From Ananas comosus (taxonomy: Eukaryota; Streptophyta; Magnoliopsida; Poales; Bromeliaceae): a stretch of DNA of 64,000 bases. The notes below the pieces were generated by a model. It had not been told where the DNA came from and searched no databases. It saw only the letters and a list, made by a program, of their open reading frames with translations. How positions within the stretch are numbered: the stretch's first letter is position 1; every line of letters begins with the position of its first letter. Shown one piece after another: positions 1-11,901 of this stretch. The position numbers and the translations under genes were made by a program. The stretch lies in the NCBI RefSeq assembly GCF_001540865.1, contig NC_033625.1, positions 11,568,717 to 11,632,716 of the forward strand. Direction: 5' to 3'.

Positions 1-4
1 TCAG

Positions 5-1107
5 GTGCCTGCTGGTAAGCTTCAGAGTCTGCCAGTGCCCGAGTGGAAGTGGGAGTACATCACTATGGACTTTGTCGTTGGATTGCCTAGAGCGCAGGGT
101 GGCTACGACGCAATTTGGGTGATAGTAGACAGACTGACCAAGTCTGCTCACTTCCTACCGTTTCAGACTACCTGGTCCAGAGAGAGACTCGCGCAGCTAT
201 ACTTAGATGAGATTGTTAGGCTGCACGGCGTGCCAGTGTCGATTATATCAGACAGAGACCCGAGATTTGTATCACATTTCTCGAGGAGTTTGCAGACAGC
301 CTTGGGTACACAGTTGCATTTTAGCACGGCGTTCCACCCACAGACAGATGGTCAGTCAGAGCGGACTATACAGACTCTAGAGGACATGCTGAGGGCATGC
401 GTCCTGGATTTTGGAGGAGGGTGGTATCGACATGTGAGACTAGTTGAGTTTGCGTACAACAACAGTTATCAAACGAGCATTCAGATGGCTCCGTTTGAGG
501 CGTTGTATGGACGCAAATATCGATCCCCCCTGTTTTGGAGTGATGTGGGTGAGCGGAGGATACTTGGACCGGAGATCTTACTTGAGGCTGAGGAAAAAGT
601 GAGAGTCGTCCGACGACACCTTCTGACAGCACAGAGCCGACAGAGGAGCTACGCCGATACCAGGAGACGAGACTTGGAGTTTCAGGTCGGAGATCATGTT
701 TTTCTCAAAGTCTCGTCGTCCAGAGGATACGCCGATTTGGAGTACGTGGAAAGCTTAGTCCACGGTTTGTTGGCCCGTTCGAGGTATTAGAGCGTATCGG
801 ACCGGTGGCTTACAGGATAGCTCTACCCCCGCGACTTGCTGGCATCCATGATGTTTTCCACGTCTCAGCACTGAGGAGATACGTTTTCGACCCCTCTCAC
901 GTGATTGACTTCACTCCACTCGAGATTGGCGAGGATCTGAGATACGAGGAGCGACCGTTGCGGATTCTTGCTCGTGAGACGAAAGTATTGCGCAACCGGG
1001 TCATTCCGTATGTGAAAGTGCAGTGGAGCCATCACGAGAAGCGGGATGCGACTTCGGAGCCTGAGACGGTGATGAGGGAAGCTTATCCCTACCTGTTTGA
1101 TGCCTGA
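5..1107 (+). pseudogene. Ty3/Gypsy integrase and C-terminal tail, frameshifted
   Basis: This is the 3' end of a Ty3/Gypsy pol gene; the 5' part lies outside the window. The integrase core shows a complete DD35E triad: D22 in MDFVVG, D83 in SDRDPRF and E119 in DGQSERT. The region after it ([12 protein letters not shown]) is the usual integrase C-terminal stretch. The reading frame breaks near 716-725. Beyond that point the conserved sequence ([18 protein letters not shown], then RIALPP and [11 protein letters not shown]) continues in frame 1 to the stop at 1105-1107, so one base has been gained or lost. The LTR-proximal purine tract follows 38 bp after the stop. The enzyme would insert element cDNA into chromosomes, but this copy cannot make it in one piece. 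Family assignment is firm. Confidence 0.93.
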
Positions 1108-1145
1108 GCAGAGGTATGTTTCAGTTTCGCGGACGAAACTTTTAT

Positions 1146-1157
1146 AGAAGGGGAGGA
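1146..1157 (+). other. Polypurine tract of Ty3/Gypsy element
   Basis: The purine run AGAAGGGGAGGA directly precedes TGTGAGATCC, the start of an LTR. This is the normal place for the plus-strand primer of reverse transcription. Confidence 0.8.
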
Positions 1158-1322
1158 TGTGAGATCCCTTGTGTTCAGCTGTGGAGGCTTGCCGACAGCT
1201 CTGGAGAGTGTCGGGACAAGTCCGAGTCGCGTTGGCGTCAAATAGACGTAAAACGGACTCCGTGCGACGCGAGGGCAGCTTATAGCGAAGAAATCTGCAA
1301 AACTGCAGATTTCTCTGCTTGC

Positions 1323-1435
1323 TGTACTGGTACAACCAGCGTGGCTGTACCGGTACAACCATCGTGCAGAGGATTAGCAGCTCTCGGGTTGGCTCTTGTA
1401 CCGGTACAAGAGCCCGTGTACCGGTACAAGGGGGT
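1323..1435. repeat. Cluster of TGTACCGGTACA palindromes in LTR
   Basis: Four copies of a palindrome with core GTACCGGTAC occur within 110 bp; one has CTGG for CCGG. They lie about 170-280 bp from the LTR start. A six-copy cluster sits at the matching place in the opposite-strand solo LTR (11538-11703). Confidence 0.85.
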
Positions 1436-1508
1436 AGGTAGAGGGTTAATTTGGTAATTCCCTCCCTCATTTGTTTCACCCCTCACTCCCTTCTATGTAG
1501 CTTCATGT

Positions 1509-1530
1509 AGAGAGAGAGAGAGAGAGAGAG
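1509..1530. repeat. (AG)n microsatellite
   Basis: An uninterrupted AG dinucleotide run of about 22 bp inside the LTR. Confidence 0.95.
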
Positions 1531-3191
1531 GTCTTCTTGATGCAATTCTCCCTCTCTCACTCTCACTCTCATCCAGTTGAAGGCTTAGGAGCTCGGTTGG
1601 AGTTTTGTCGCCGACGTCGCGCCGCGAGGCCGTTCGAGCTTGTGTTTGAGGCCGGGGTAGCACGTGGAGGCCGGGCGAGCAGGGATTTTCGCCATTCTTG
1701 CTGTCACTCGGGTGCTCGGTGTTGTCGAGGTGGGTATTTCATTAATTCCTTGATTTTTAGGCAAGTGTTTACTATTTCTACTCGGATAGTTATTGTTTGC
1801 TGAAATCCACCGTCGACTGTTAGTATTTTAGCTCATTCTCGACGTAGGAGCATCGGATTGCGACGAGACTTGGTTCGTTGGATTCGGGACTTCGAGAGGA
1901 ATCCACTAAGCCCTTACCTGTGGTTTTTAGTGAAGGTTAGCTTGGTCGAAACCCTTCTCTTCTCTGCTGCTGTATTTTTGGACTGAATTGGGAATTTTCG
2001 ACGTTGATAGCTTCGAGTTAGCGCGATTCTTGGGTTCGAAGGGCTACGATCGACCCAGCAGGTGGCGCCACAGCTATGAGAGTATACCGCTGCCAGGGGA
2101 TACCTTTCGAGGTGGGTTTACATCGGTTTATTCCTAAGTACCGTAATCGTCGACATGTATGATTTTTCAGTTTCGGTAATCATGTTGTAGCTTGATATTC
2201 GTGATGCTATCCTTGATAAAATCAGTATTGAGAATATGACTAGTAAATCTTAAATGTACATGTTGGACTAGGATTTGACTTAGGAGAAAACACGATTGGA
2301 ATCGTCATATACTTAAACTACCAGATTTAGCTCTAGGAGCCGTGATTCGATTGTATCGTTGCAGTAGCAGTGCGATGAATACCTGGGGTAGTTTAGAAGG
2401 CATTTACGCTCGTGCTGGGATGCCGAGCTTATTTTTCAACAGAGTTTAGGCTGTTTCGGGTCGTTCGGTGCCGTTCGGGTTAGCGGTGGACCCAGATTAT
2501 TGTTTTGGTCACAGATTGTGCCGAGGGCACGGGGGTTTGGTTTGTAGACCTGTTTTGACCCTGTTCACTTGACTTTGGATAGTTGGAGCCTGATTGAGCT
2601 CGACAGAGATACGCTGCATACTCGGTTGGGTAGCGCCCACGAGTGCCACTCCGGAGTCAGGCTTTGTGCTTTCGCGTTTGTGTCGCTCATGCCAGTTGGA
2701 CTTGCTCTCCACGGACCAGTTAGTGTGGATAGAGCCCGATAGTCGCAACCGGGCAGGGACGGATGTATTCACAGTCCCGGGGACGGGTATGCTTACAGTC
2801 CCGGTTGGATTGGGTCAGATTTGACATTTCCTACAGTTGGTTAGTGTAGAGCATGATAGTGTAGTGATCGATAGCGGTAGAGTTACTTCATGCTTTTCTG
2901 ACTACTCTCGCTCCCTTCTGTAGACTTAGTGGGTGGACCGATGTTGTTTTGGGCGGTACCCACTGAGGACTACTTCTTTTTACAGTAGTTCTCACGCCCA
3001 GTTGTTATCCATGTTTTTGCAGAGCCACAGGTTTCGGCTGCTGCGCCTTCCGCGGATCACGATCGAGGCAAGGGCGTCGCGAGTTAGAGCCCTACCCATC
3101 GTGCTGAGCTAGAGATGCCCCTACTGCAGGTAGATGTTTTGTTTCGAGTTTCTGTACATAGTAGACTTAACTCGCCAGTGCGAGTAGCTCT

Positions 3192-3579
3192 GTATTTTGG
3201 ATTTGGACTATGTATACGAAACTCAGTTTGTTTAGCTTCTGTTTTCTCTAGCAGCTCTCTACTACTGTTCGTAGTAGTGTTTGATTTACAGGTACAGCTG
3301 TCGCTTCGTATACAGGAAAAATTTCTTTGTATACGGCGGATTTGTCGGCGTGCCCGGGGAACGGGACATCCGGGGCGTGACAGTGTCGGCGTATTTTGGA
3401 TTTGGACCATGAATACGAAACTCAGTTTGTTTAGCTTCTGTTTTCTCTAGCAGCTCTCTACTACTGTTCGTAGTAGTGTTTGATTTACAGGTACAGCTGT
3501 CGCTTCGTATACAGAAAAAATTTCTTTGTATACGGCAGATTTGTCGGCGTGCCCGGGGAACGAGACATCCAAGGCGTGA
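3192..3579 (+). repeat. 199-bp tandem duplication at LTR 3' end
   Basis: Two copies begin GTATTTTGGATTTGGAC at 3192 and 3391. Each runs to an ACATCC...GGCGTGACA ending, so the LTR has two potential 3' termini. The partner LTR tail (6278-7021) has a single copy, so the duplication is specific to copy A. Confidence 0.88.
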
Positions 3580-3589
3580 CAGATTAAGT

Positions 3590-3601
3590 TTGTATCAGAG
3601 C
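3590..3601 (+). other. Primer binding site, tRNA-Met type
   Basis: TTGTATCAGAGC differs by one base from TGGTATCAGAGC, the complement of the initiator tRNA-Met 3' end. It lies just after the LTR end. Confidence 0.75.
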
Positions 3602-3878
3602 TTTGCTATAGGTCGTTAGGACCTAGGAAACCTAAGTTTGGCAAACCTTAGGAAAGCAAGACGCGAGAGGCGTAATTTATTGCGAAAGTCAATGATTATT
3701 TGTTCTAACTCCTCCTAGAGTTGAGTGAGTGACTGAAAGAGTGTCTGTTTTGGCCTGAGAAATTATGTTGGCTGCAGACGACATAATTTTGGAGGGAAAC
3801 AGGGACCGCCTTCCAGACTTTCGTTGATTGGGTCAAGAGTGTTTTGTTTCAACTGACCCCGATCTATTCCTTGCAGCT

Positions 3879-4322
3879 ATGTATCGTCGCCGAGGTCGAC
3901 CGTCGTTGCGAGAGCGTGCCCAGTTGGCGCGGGATCGTGCGGGATCCCCTGAGAGACCTGAGCAGATGGAGCAGAGTACTCGGCAGGAGCAGGGTGACAG
4001 ACCAGAGGCGAGTGCACCTCGAATGGTAGAGCAGAGGGCCCGACCGGAGGCTAGCGCATCCCCTGATCTTAGTGCACAGTTGGCTGCCCTGACTGAGGTG
4101 ACGAGGCAGCAGGGGGAGTTATTGCAGAGGTTGTGTGAGAAGATAGCTCAGCCACCGAGTTCAGTACCGAGAGTACCAGAGTCGCCAGTTCCACCCCCGA
4201 TTACTCCAGTGACCGCACTAGCTGCAGCAGTTCCTCCGTCGGCAGCAGTTCCAGTAGCGCCAGTTGCGTCTGCTAGTGAGTATTACGGGCATGGCTCAGG
4301 CTTTTCGGCAGAACCCTTGTAG
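3879..4322 (+). pseudogene. Gypsy gag N-terminal remnant
   Basis: The first in-frame ATG, at 3879, opens a 147-residue frame starting MYRRRGRPSLRERA, like the basic gag N termini of plant Ty3 elements. A Gln/Glu-rich segment (TRQQGELLQRLCEKI) and a Pro/Ala/Val-rich linker follow. It stops at 4320-4322, well before a normal gag ends, and no capsid core or CCHC knuckle was recognised downstream. It lies about 280 bp after the primer site, where gag is expected. The assignment rests on position and composition and not on a diagnostic domain. Confidence 0.5.
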
Positions 4323-6276
4323 GAGCCGGGAGTGGGAGTCGACCACCATTGGACTGACCTCTAGTTAGAAGTTCTTCTGTATTCTAGGGACGTCGACTAG
4401 TTTGTTTAGTAGTTACGCGCCGTTCCCTATGAATAAGAACTACCAGTGGAATAAGTCGAAGGCCATTAGGTGTGTATTGGACTCGCTTGGTAGGAAGAAG
4501 AAATGTTTATTGTGGCCGCGAGGGGTTCCGCTGTGTGACCCAGAGTGTTTGGGAGATAGGTAGTTTAGGACTTCGACACGGAAATCGAGAGAGTCGAGAC
4601 GGCCGCGGTAGGCTATTCCATGGAAACTCTAACCACGTCAAAGGCCTTGATGTAGTTAGTGTTTGAGTTAGAGGGAGAGGCTGCCGTTGCAGCAGTTGAG
4701 TCCCTCTTTGTGTAGGCCTTTGAGCGCCTGATGACCCTACAGGAGCTCAGGGCCGTGGCGGCATCCATGGAGGTGTTGTCAGCGATCTTTTCGCTATGTG
4801 GGCGATGAGTTGTCGACAGCTCGGGAGCGGCTTCTCTAGGTCCACCGTTTGTTGCATGAGGACGTCGGAGACTTTCATTTGAGGAGGACCGGTCCGAGCG
4901 CCTTGCAGTGGCAAGAGCGAGGTGTCAGCTAGCATCGTATCATGGCGCGGTCGGTTAGGTATGGATCATGTTGCAGCTTCAGGACGTCGACGGGATCGTG
5001 GTTGTCCAGACGCTCGTATTGGGTTCTCAGATTGACGTGGCCTGTCCTGGTTGTTGTGAGACATTGGACGTTCTGTACCAGCCCCTAGACGTGGAGAGCA
5101 CGGACGCTATTCCTGAGATTGAGATCTGGTACGTTGTTACGTTTACGAGCCGATTGTTTTCTTACGCTCCGAGGTCATAATTTTTCTCATGCTCATGCTT
5201 ACGGCTTTTAGTTTCACTATGGACGGTGGTGAGCCAGCCGACGGCATCTCAGGAGGTGGACATGACGTATCTGAGACGGTGAGCCTCGGACGACAGCGGC
5301 GAGTGGGACAGCGCCGTGCCTTCTAGATAGGAGGATCGCCATTGACCCACGACGAGACTTACTGGCGACTCCACGACCACCTCGACTTCGACTACTACCA
5401 CGACCTCTACGACGAGCTCCTGTTCGACGGGAGTACACAGGGCCGACTGGTGTAGGCATCGTGGCCGGGAGGGAGACGAGCGTGACAGACCCGGTCACAC
5501 CAGGAGGCATCTAGTGTGTGATGCCGTAGGAGAGACCGACAGGGGAGACTGCTCTTAGGGATCTAGCGACTGCGGGGCTCCTAGGAGCTGGGACGCTTGC
5601 GCTAGCACCTCCGGAGCCGCCCTCGGACGATGAGCGGACTGGAGGCAGCAGACCTCGACCCGCGAAGGACAGGACTGAGACAGGGCCGGGGACTCGGGAG
5701 AGGGCGTCGCTGTGGAGAGGAGAGAGGAGGGTATTACGGACGAGTTACCTACGTAGGTTTCAGGAGCTGGAGACGCGAGATTGCTTGGACTTATCCAGCC
5801 CAGAGTTTGGGACGAGCTTGTTTATCTGGGATACACGGAGCAGAGACCGGTGCTTGCCTTGTGTCAAGTCCTCGGATCATTTGAAGGCTTGTATGAGGAC
5901 TTGACAGGCGAGTGGGACGACCTAGGAGAAGTTTAGGAGGAGCTAGAAGACAAAGTACGACAACCCCTTTATGTAGGGTATGTCGTAAGGTGTCTTGAGT
6001 AGGGTGGAGTTGACACAGCGGTGGTCAGGGACCAGAGCGGAGCGAGACGCGGTGATTAGTACACGTAGTGGACTGTCTGTCACATGAGGGTTTCCATGGA
6101 CGAGGGTGAGACCTTGCTTGTCTAAGAACTTATTGAAGAGGTAGCGTGACTGGATAGGGAGTTGTTAGGTCCGGAGTCACGGAGACAGCAGCTTCTAGCC
6201 ACCCAGTTTAGCTGCTTTTGCACGATTGGAGAGGCAGGTCGCGAGGACGAGCCGGAGTCAGTTGCCATGAGCGGGG
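4323..6276 (+). other. Decayed internal region of Gypsy element
   Basis: GC-moderate, stop-rich DNA between the gag remnant and the n at 6277. No conserved protease, reverse transcriptase or integrase motif can be read in any frame. It is probably diverged gag or non-coding interior of a non-autonomous copy. The short frames here (for example 5630-5884 and 5217-5510 minus) have no recognisable domain. Confidence 0.45.
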
Positions 6277-6277
6277 N

Positions 6278-7021
6278 ACGAGTGCCACTCCGGAGTCAGG
6301 CTTGTGCTTTTGCGTTGGTGTCGCTCATGCCAGTTGGACTTGCTCTCCACGGACCAGTTAGTGTGGATAGAGCCCGATAGTCGCAACGGGGCAGGGACGG
6401 GTGTATTCACAGTCCCGGGGATGGGTATGCTTACAGTTCCGGTTGGATTGGATCAGATTTGACATTTCCTATAGTTGGTTAGTGCAGAGCATGATAGTGT
6501 AGTGATCGATAGCGGTAGAGTTTACTTCATGCTTTTCTGACTACTCTCTCTCCCTTCTGTAGACTTAGTGGGTGGACCTATATTGTTTTGGGCGGTACCC
6601 ACTGAGTACTACTTATTTTTACAGTAGTTCTCACGCCCAGTTGTTACCCATATTTTTGCAGAGCCACAGGTTTCGGCTGCTGCGCCTTCCGCTGATCAGG
6701 ATCGAGGCAAGGGCGTCGCGAGTTAGAGCCCTACCCGTCGTGCTGAGCTAGAGGTGCCCCTACTGCAGGTAGATGTTTTGTTTCGAGTTTCTGTACATAG
6801 TAGACTTAACTCGCCAGTGCGAGTAGCTCTATATTTTGGATTTGGACTATGTATACGAAACTCAGTTTGTTTAGCTTCTATTTTCTCTAGCAGCTCTCTA
6901 CTACTGTTTGTAGTAGTGTTTGATTTACAGGTACAGCTGTCGCTTCGTATACAGGAAAAATTTCTTTTTATACGGCGGATTTGTCGGCGTGCTCGGAGAA
7001 CGAGACATCCAGGGCGTGACA
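6278..7021 (+). mobile_element. Ty3/Gypsy LTR tail (copy B), 5' truncated at n
   Basis: This segment matches 2639-3382 of copy A from ACGAGTGCCACTCCGGAGTC to the terminal GGCGTGACA, with scattered substitutions. The missing 5' 1.5 kb coincides with the single n at 6277, so the truncation may be an assembly join. Confidence 0.85.
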
Positions 7022-7417
7022 AAACCAAATTAGGTACCATATGAAAGATTCAATGTTTTAGAATTTGAAATCGATAATTCAAATTGGTTGGATCAGGTTG
7101 CACATCCAAAAAAAACAGACTTTCGAAAAAAAAACCTTTTTTTTAATTTTTCGCCCGTTGGGTTTGAAGAAAAATAAGTATTTTTAAAAATCTTATTTTC
7201 GTATTTCAAAGAAAATTAGCACTTTCTTTTCCTAATTTTTTTTTAGAGAAACGAAGATACTAGTTTTCCATAAAATATTGGAAAAAAGTATTTTCATAAA
7301 ATATTTTTTTTGTTAAAATCAAAAGGACGAAAATTTGAAAGAACAGTTTTTTATGAAAAAAAAATTTCTTCTTAATATTTTTTTTATATTTTTTCGAAAA
7401 CCGAATAATTTCTAAGT
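7022..7417. other. AT-rich intergenic DNA
   Basis: Homopolymer-rich A/T sequence. No gene, repeat unit or terminal structure is apparent. Confidence 0.5.
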
Positions 7418-8043
7418 GTGTGTTTGGATTGAGTACAAGAGGAGGGATAAGAGGGTTATCCCCCCTCGTGTACCAAAACACCATTTGGGTGGGTGGGAAC
7501 AAGTTGTTCCCACCCAATACTTTGGTGGGAACAACTTGTTCCCACCCCCCGGGTTGATTTTTATTTTAAGTTTAAATTTAAATTTTTAAAATTTATAATT
7601 TAAAATTATAAATTTTAAAGTTTAAATTTTAAATTTTAAATTTTAAATTTGATATTTTTAGTTTTTAAATTTTAAATTTGATATTTTATATCTTTGAAAT
7701 TTAAATTTGGTCCTAAATTTAAATTTTGATATTTAAAATTAAAATTTTTGAAAATTAGAATTTTAAATTTTAAAATTTAAAAGTTAAAATTTTTAATTTA
7801 AAATTATAAGTTTAAAATTTAAATATTCAAATTCAATTATAGGAATAATATCATTATTTTTTATTTATAACTAACAACTATTCCTCTTATTCCCAATAAC
7901 CAATCAAATACAATTTTTCTAGTTCCAGCTTATACTCACATTTTCATCCAAATAAAAAAGCACGCTTGTTCTTAAAAAAGTTCATACTTATACCTATCCC
8001 CGATATAACTAGTTCCTACTAATTTCCGAACCAAACGGCGCCT
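7418..8043. mobile_element. MITE-like element with GTTTGG/CCAAAC ends
   Basis: The left end (GTGTGTGTTTGGATTGAG) and right end (CGAACCAAACGGCGCC) form a loose inverted pair of the GTTTGG type seen in PIF/Harbinger MITEs. The interior is almost purely AAATTT-like. It carries two near-perfect palindromes at 7491-7515 and 7524-7546. The right part resembles 56300-56513, suggesting one family. No clean target duplication was found. Confidence 0.45.
7491..7546. repeat. Two adjacent palindromes, GGTGGGAACAA core
   Basis: The first palindrome is 25 bp centred on 7503; the second is 23 bp centred on 7535. Both are built from GGTGGGAACAA and its reverse complement. Confidence 0.85.
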
Positions 8044-8981
8044 TTCGCTATTACTTCTCCGTTCCAACACGTGGGACTTTCGCTGCGATCCATTAGAGAT
8101 ACTCTTTACTTCCCTCATCCAAAACAAATAAGGCAATGTGTAAGCCGTGCAAATTTAAGTTCACTTTTTGGTAACTCAAAATCAATGCAATCATGCAATT
8201 CTCCATGTAATGTGTTAATAACTTCAACTTCAACAGGTGCAAAATACAAGTGCGCGTAGTTATCATGGTACATGTTTATATTAAATAGCTTATAGAATTA
8301 TGATGGTGATTTTAAAAATAACAGGTGAATCATGAGTAGCACGTTTGGAGAGGGAAAAAAAGTGAAAAAGTACAATCCGGAAAGAAAATAGTTCGCTTGA
8401 TGAAACCAAGTGAATTCAACTACTACCCTAATTAATTAACACGACAAAGGTTTCTTCTCCTGTCAAATCGTTGATTAAGAATTTATATCAATGATTGCAT
8501 AATACTATTGAACTTGATCTGAAATATTTTGAAATAATCTAAAAAATCAAATTAGTAATATTTTGAAAGTTATTTATAATAAACAATTTTTTATAGCCCA
8601 TGTAAATCATTTGACTATATCACGGCATAGAACGATCCAAATCGATTAATTTGATTTTTTTTTTTTTTTTTGATTTCTATCTTCATCAAGTTTTATGATC
8701 CCAATCTTGTTGAGATCGAGGCTCTAGTCTTTATTTTCACAATATTATTCAGATTTAACCATCGTTTTTCGATCTTTGATGCACTAGATAATGACTAAAA
8801 ATTTGTATAGTTTTGATTTATGAATAATTGAAATATTCTAAATTATATTTGATGGTACTGATTACCATCTCGTACTTCCGATTACTAAAGGCAACTTGAC
8901 AAAATTAATGAAATAGTAGGTGGGTTGGCACTAAACAGGAAAAAGGAGGGAAAGAGGTTGAATAATGTAGAAGCATGATTT
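8044..8981. other. AT-rich intergenic DNA
   Basis: No credible gene. The region around 8470-8880 contains loosely mirrored motifs (ATTTGAAATATTCTAAA-like) that may be an old MITE, but no ends could be fixed. Confidence 0.4.
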
Positions 8982-8993
8982 GCTCTGATACCA
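8982..8993 (-). other. Primer binding site (minus strand) left of Copia LTR
   Basis: GCTCTGATACCA is the exact reverse complement of the tRNA-Met primer site. It stands two bases before the LTR start at 8996. A primer site on this side means another element body once continued to the left. Confidence 0.75.
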
Positions 8994-9256
8994 CTTGTTG
9001 AAAACGTGATTTTCTCTGATATCAATTGTTGGAACTGATATTTGTGCTAATACCGATTATATAACCCAAGATCTAAAATCGAACAAAATAATATGAAGAA
9101 GAGATATTGGAGGATGAAAAAATAACTAAACTAATACTTTATTAATAAAAAGCAATTAATTACATTCTGGGCAACACCCATACAACCATATCTACTATGG
9201 CTTTTCATCTATTAACCCATGCCTAACTATATTTCGATGGTGGATAATATTACACA

Positions 9257-11901
9257 CATTTTGTCACGCCCCGGGACCGGCGAAGGCCCTCCCGGTAGCG
9301 TGCCCAGACCCGCCATATGTCTACACATATAAGGCGTCTAGAATAAAAGCGGAAGTAAAAGCAAGTAGTATGACAAATAGAAAAAGTGAAATAACTAGCA
9401 ACTAATGATATCAGAGCAAGTAAGGTTCTATCATCTATACCAAAGTAAAGAAAATAAAGCTAGTCAACCAAAGATAACCATAAGTAGTACAATAACCGTC
9501 TCTAGAACAAAAATGGTGGTCTCTATACATATACGGGTACAACTCTCAACCTCTCACAAAAAAAAACCACGAGAGGCAGACCACCTATCGAACGATCCCT
9601 CGGTAAACGCGCTAGCCCGAGGCGATACCCTTTTCGTGATCCCTGGCCTCTCCCTGCGTGGAAGGCTCTGAAAAACAACGAGAAAAAGAGGGCGTGAGAA
9701 CTATAATTTATAGTTCCCAGTGGGCAATTACTGACCTCAACTCTATGCACCACTAGACCCCAAAAGAAAAGGGTAAGTACAATAATAATAGCAATACTGA
9801 CTGCGATATAAGGCATAATTAAAATGCTAAATTACTAAACTCAAGTATAAACGATGTCATGGTGATGTACATCTGCGATATCATAATAGTATGTCCAATG
9901 GCAATAGCTGAGTGTCATTAACCTTATCAATACATGATGCATAAGTTCTGTCATGGCAACCAAGTATGCTTTAATGCAATAAAAGACTATCAAGTATACT
10001 GCATGTCTCAACACTATGCTAAAAGCATATAAATGTAATTCAACTACTAAACCTAACTAGTAGTGATTAACCATTCTCAACACCGTGTCGATTTCCATTC
10101 CAATCAAGGACCTACCCAAGGATAGTCCAGCTTGTGCCGCCTAAGTGCCTGTGGTAGCCCAACATCCCTACTCTTGGAATGTGTCTGTCCCACTCGACCC
10201 CGTAGGCTTCTCAATACCGCACGAGCGAACATAAGTCGCGTAGGCTAACTCCGGAGTGCCGGCTTGTAGGGAGCGACCCTCACAAGCATGTGCGAATGAA
10301 CACAATTGGCAAGCAAGCATAGTCCAAGTCTCAAATATCCAATCCTCATGTCTCTAACATGGTATGGTCACTAGCATCCCGAAGATCTAGTTTAAGTCAC
10401 AATGTGAAGTTTCAACATTTGCTACGCCTAGTGCCCCTTGATGACACTTAGGCAATTTGATGTTCAACATGTATTCCCAAATTCCTCAATGGCCCTATCC
10501 GCTAGGTTCTCACATATCCCGAGCTCAATGCCGCTTGATGACATTAACTCTCTAGTTCACATACCTTCTAAATGGCAATTTTATCAACTTTCATGCCACA
10601 AGTAAACTTAAGTTTAAATGCATGAATCCGAACTCATTTACACTATAGAAGCATGAAACCAAGTCTCATAAAGAATGCTAAATGCAACCAAAGATCTCCC
10701 AAGCAACTCTCTACTACATAGAGGTCCAAAATTTCATCATATGTAACATATGCATTTTAAGCATTCTAAAAATCATAATAAATACATTTAGTATGAACAT
10801 GCATGCTTTTTCAATTTACGGAGCATATATAACCATATATGAGGATTTCTCATATGTAGGCTAGGTCAAATCCACCGAACCGTCGCGTAGGGTCTCGATC
10901 CGCCGAACAAAGTTGTCCCCGAGTCTCAAAATACCCTAAAAGTATTGAGCGACAAGATACAAGGGCATTACGATCAACTATGAGATCAAACATTAACAAA
11001 TTTAGCAAAAGGGCTAAAACTCACCCAATGAGTGAAAAATCTCTCTCAAGCTCCAAAAGAGAGCTAAATCCCTTCCAATCCAAGCCCAAGAAAGGTTCTA
11101 AACCAACTAATTAAGCTCCAAAAGCCCTAGATTCAAAACGCCCAAAATAAGCCCTAAAACCTCATTCTAGGGTTTCATCTCAAACCATCAACAAAAATCC
11201 AATCTAAAGGGAGAGGATAAGTGGACTACCTCTTAGAAGCTTCAATCTAAGCTCTAAACTCTTGAAATCCCAAGATCTTCCCTCAACAATCCACCAAGAC
11301 CAAGCTCCAAGCTTCACAATGGTGGAAAAGCAAAGAAAAGGGAAAAGAGAAGGATCAACACTTAAATCGCAAGCTAAAAAGAGATCAAATCCAAAGGGGG
11401 TGAAGGGGAGAGGTGCCCTATCTTTCCTCCTGCAGTGGTGAGCTCAAAGGAGGGCCCTAGAGGCGTGGGTGCTGATATAAGAGACCCACAAACGCAAAAA
11501 CACCCCTGCAGTTCAAACTGCACAAAATCAGCCTCCTTATACCGGTACACGGGCTCTTGTACCGGTACAAGGTCCACGAAAATGCAAACCCGAGGCTCGG
11601 GTCGCGGGGTCTGCGGCTCTATACCGGTACAAGCCCGATGGCTGTACCGGTACAACCATCAATCCTTGTACCGGTACAAGACCAATCTTGTTCCGGTACA
11701 AGCTCTGCTGCAGGCTAACCCGAGAGCTGTCCAATGAATCCAAATTTTGGATTTTGGTACCAAGCTTAAAACCACAATTCTCGGGACTCGAACCATAGTC
11801 GGAACACTGTCAACGACCCACCAGAAAGTCTGGAAAAGCTCGACACACAGATCAAACACTCGAACCTCGCAATTTGCAAAGGCCCAGTGTGTTACACATT
11901 T
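9257..11901 (-). mobile_element. Solo Ty3/Gypsy LTR with 5-bp target duplication
   Basis: The LTR itself is 9262-11896 (2635 bp), TGTCACGCCCC to GTGTTACA in plus orientation and flanked by the direct repeat CATTT (9257-9261 and 11897-11901). No primer site, purine tract or coding region adjoins it, so it is a solo LTR left by recombination. The related Copia LTR at 14513-14748 preserves the uninterrupted site (GCATTTACAGCC). It belongs to the same broad LTR group as 1158-3581, sharing the GGGCGTGACA end and the GTACCGGTAC palindromes. A fragment in the other orientation lies at 56540-57669. Confidence 0.93.
11538..11703. repeat. Six GTACCGGTAC palindromes in solo LTR
   Basis: There are six copies of a CTTGTACCGGTACAAG-type palindrome, several perfect over 16 bp, with others reading TATACCGGTAC or TTGTTCCGGTAC. 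They lie 190-360 bp from the LTR 5' end (minus strand), the same relative place as in 1158-3581. Confidence 0.88.

Larger units (their letters stand above)
1158..3581 (+). mobile_element. Ty3/Gypsy LTR (copy A), shared between two tandem element bodies
   Basis: The LTR begins TGTGAGATCC right after a purine tract and ends GGCGTGACA, eight bases before a tRNA-Met-like primer site. It therefore works as the 3' LTR of the element on its left and the 5' LTR of the element on its right. It is about 2.4 kb. It carries four TTGTACCGGTACAA-type palindromes (1323-1432), an AG microsatellite (1509-1530) and a 199-bp tandem duplication at its 3' end. Its 2639-3382 part matches 6278-7021, the tail of a second LTR. 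Short frames reading VPVQ or YRYK inside it only translate the palindromes and are not genes. Confidence 0.8.

Noticed and set aside
1089..1486. Overlapping frames on both strands with VPVQ, YRYK and CTGT repeats (also at 11374-11859)
   Set aside because: They are translations of the GTACCGGTAC palindromes in LTRs, with no start context or domain.
8982..8993. tRNA gene remnants at GCTCTGATACCA sites (also 14499, 52183)
   Set aside because: Only 12 bases match and each stands next to an LTR, so these are primer binding sites.
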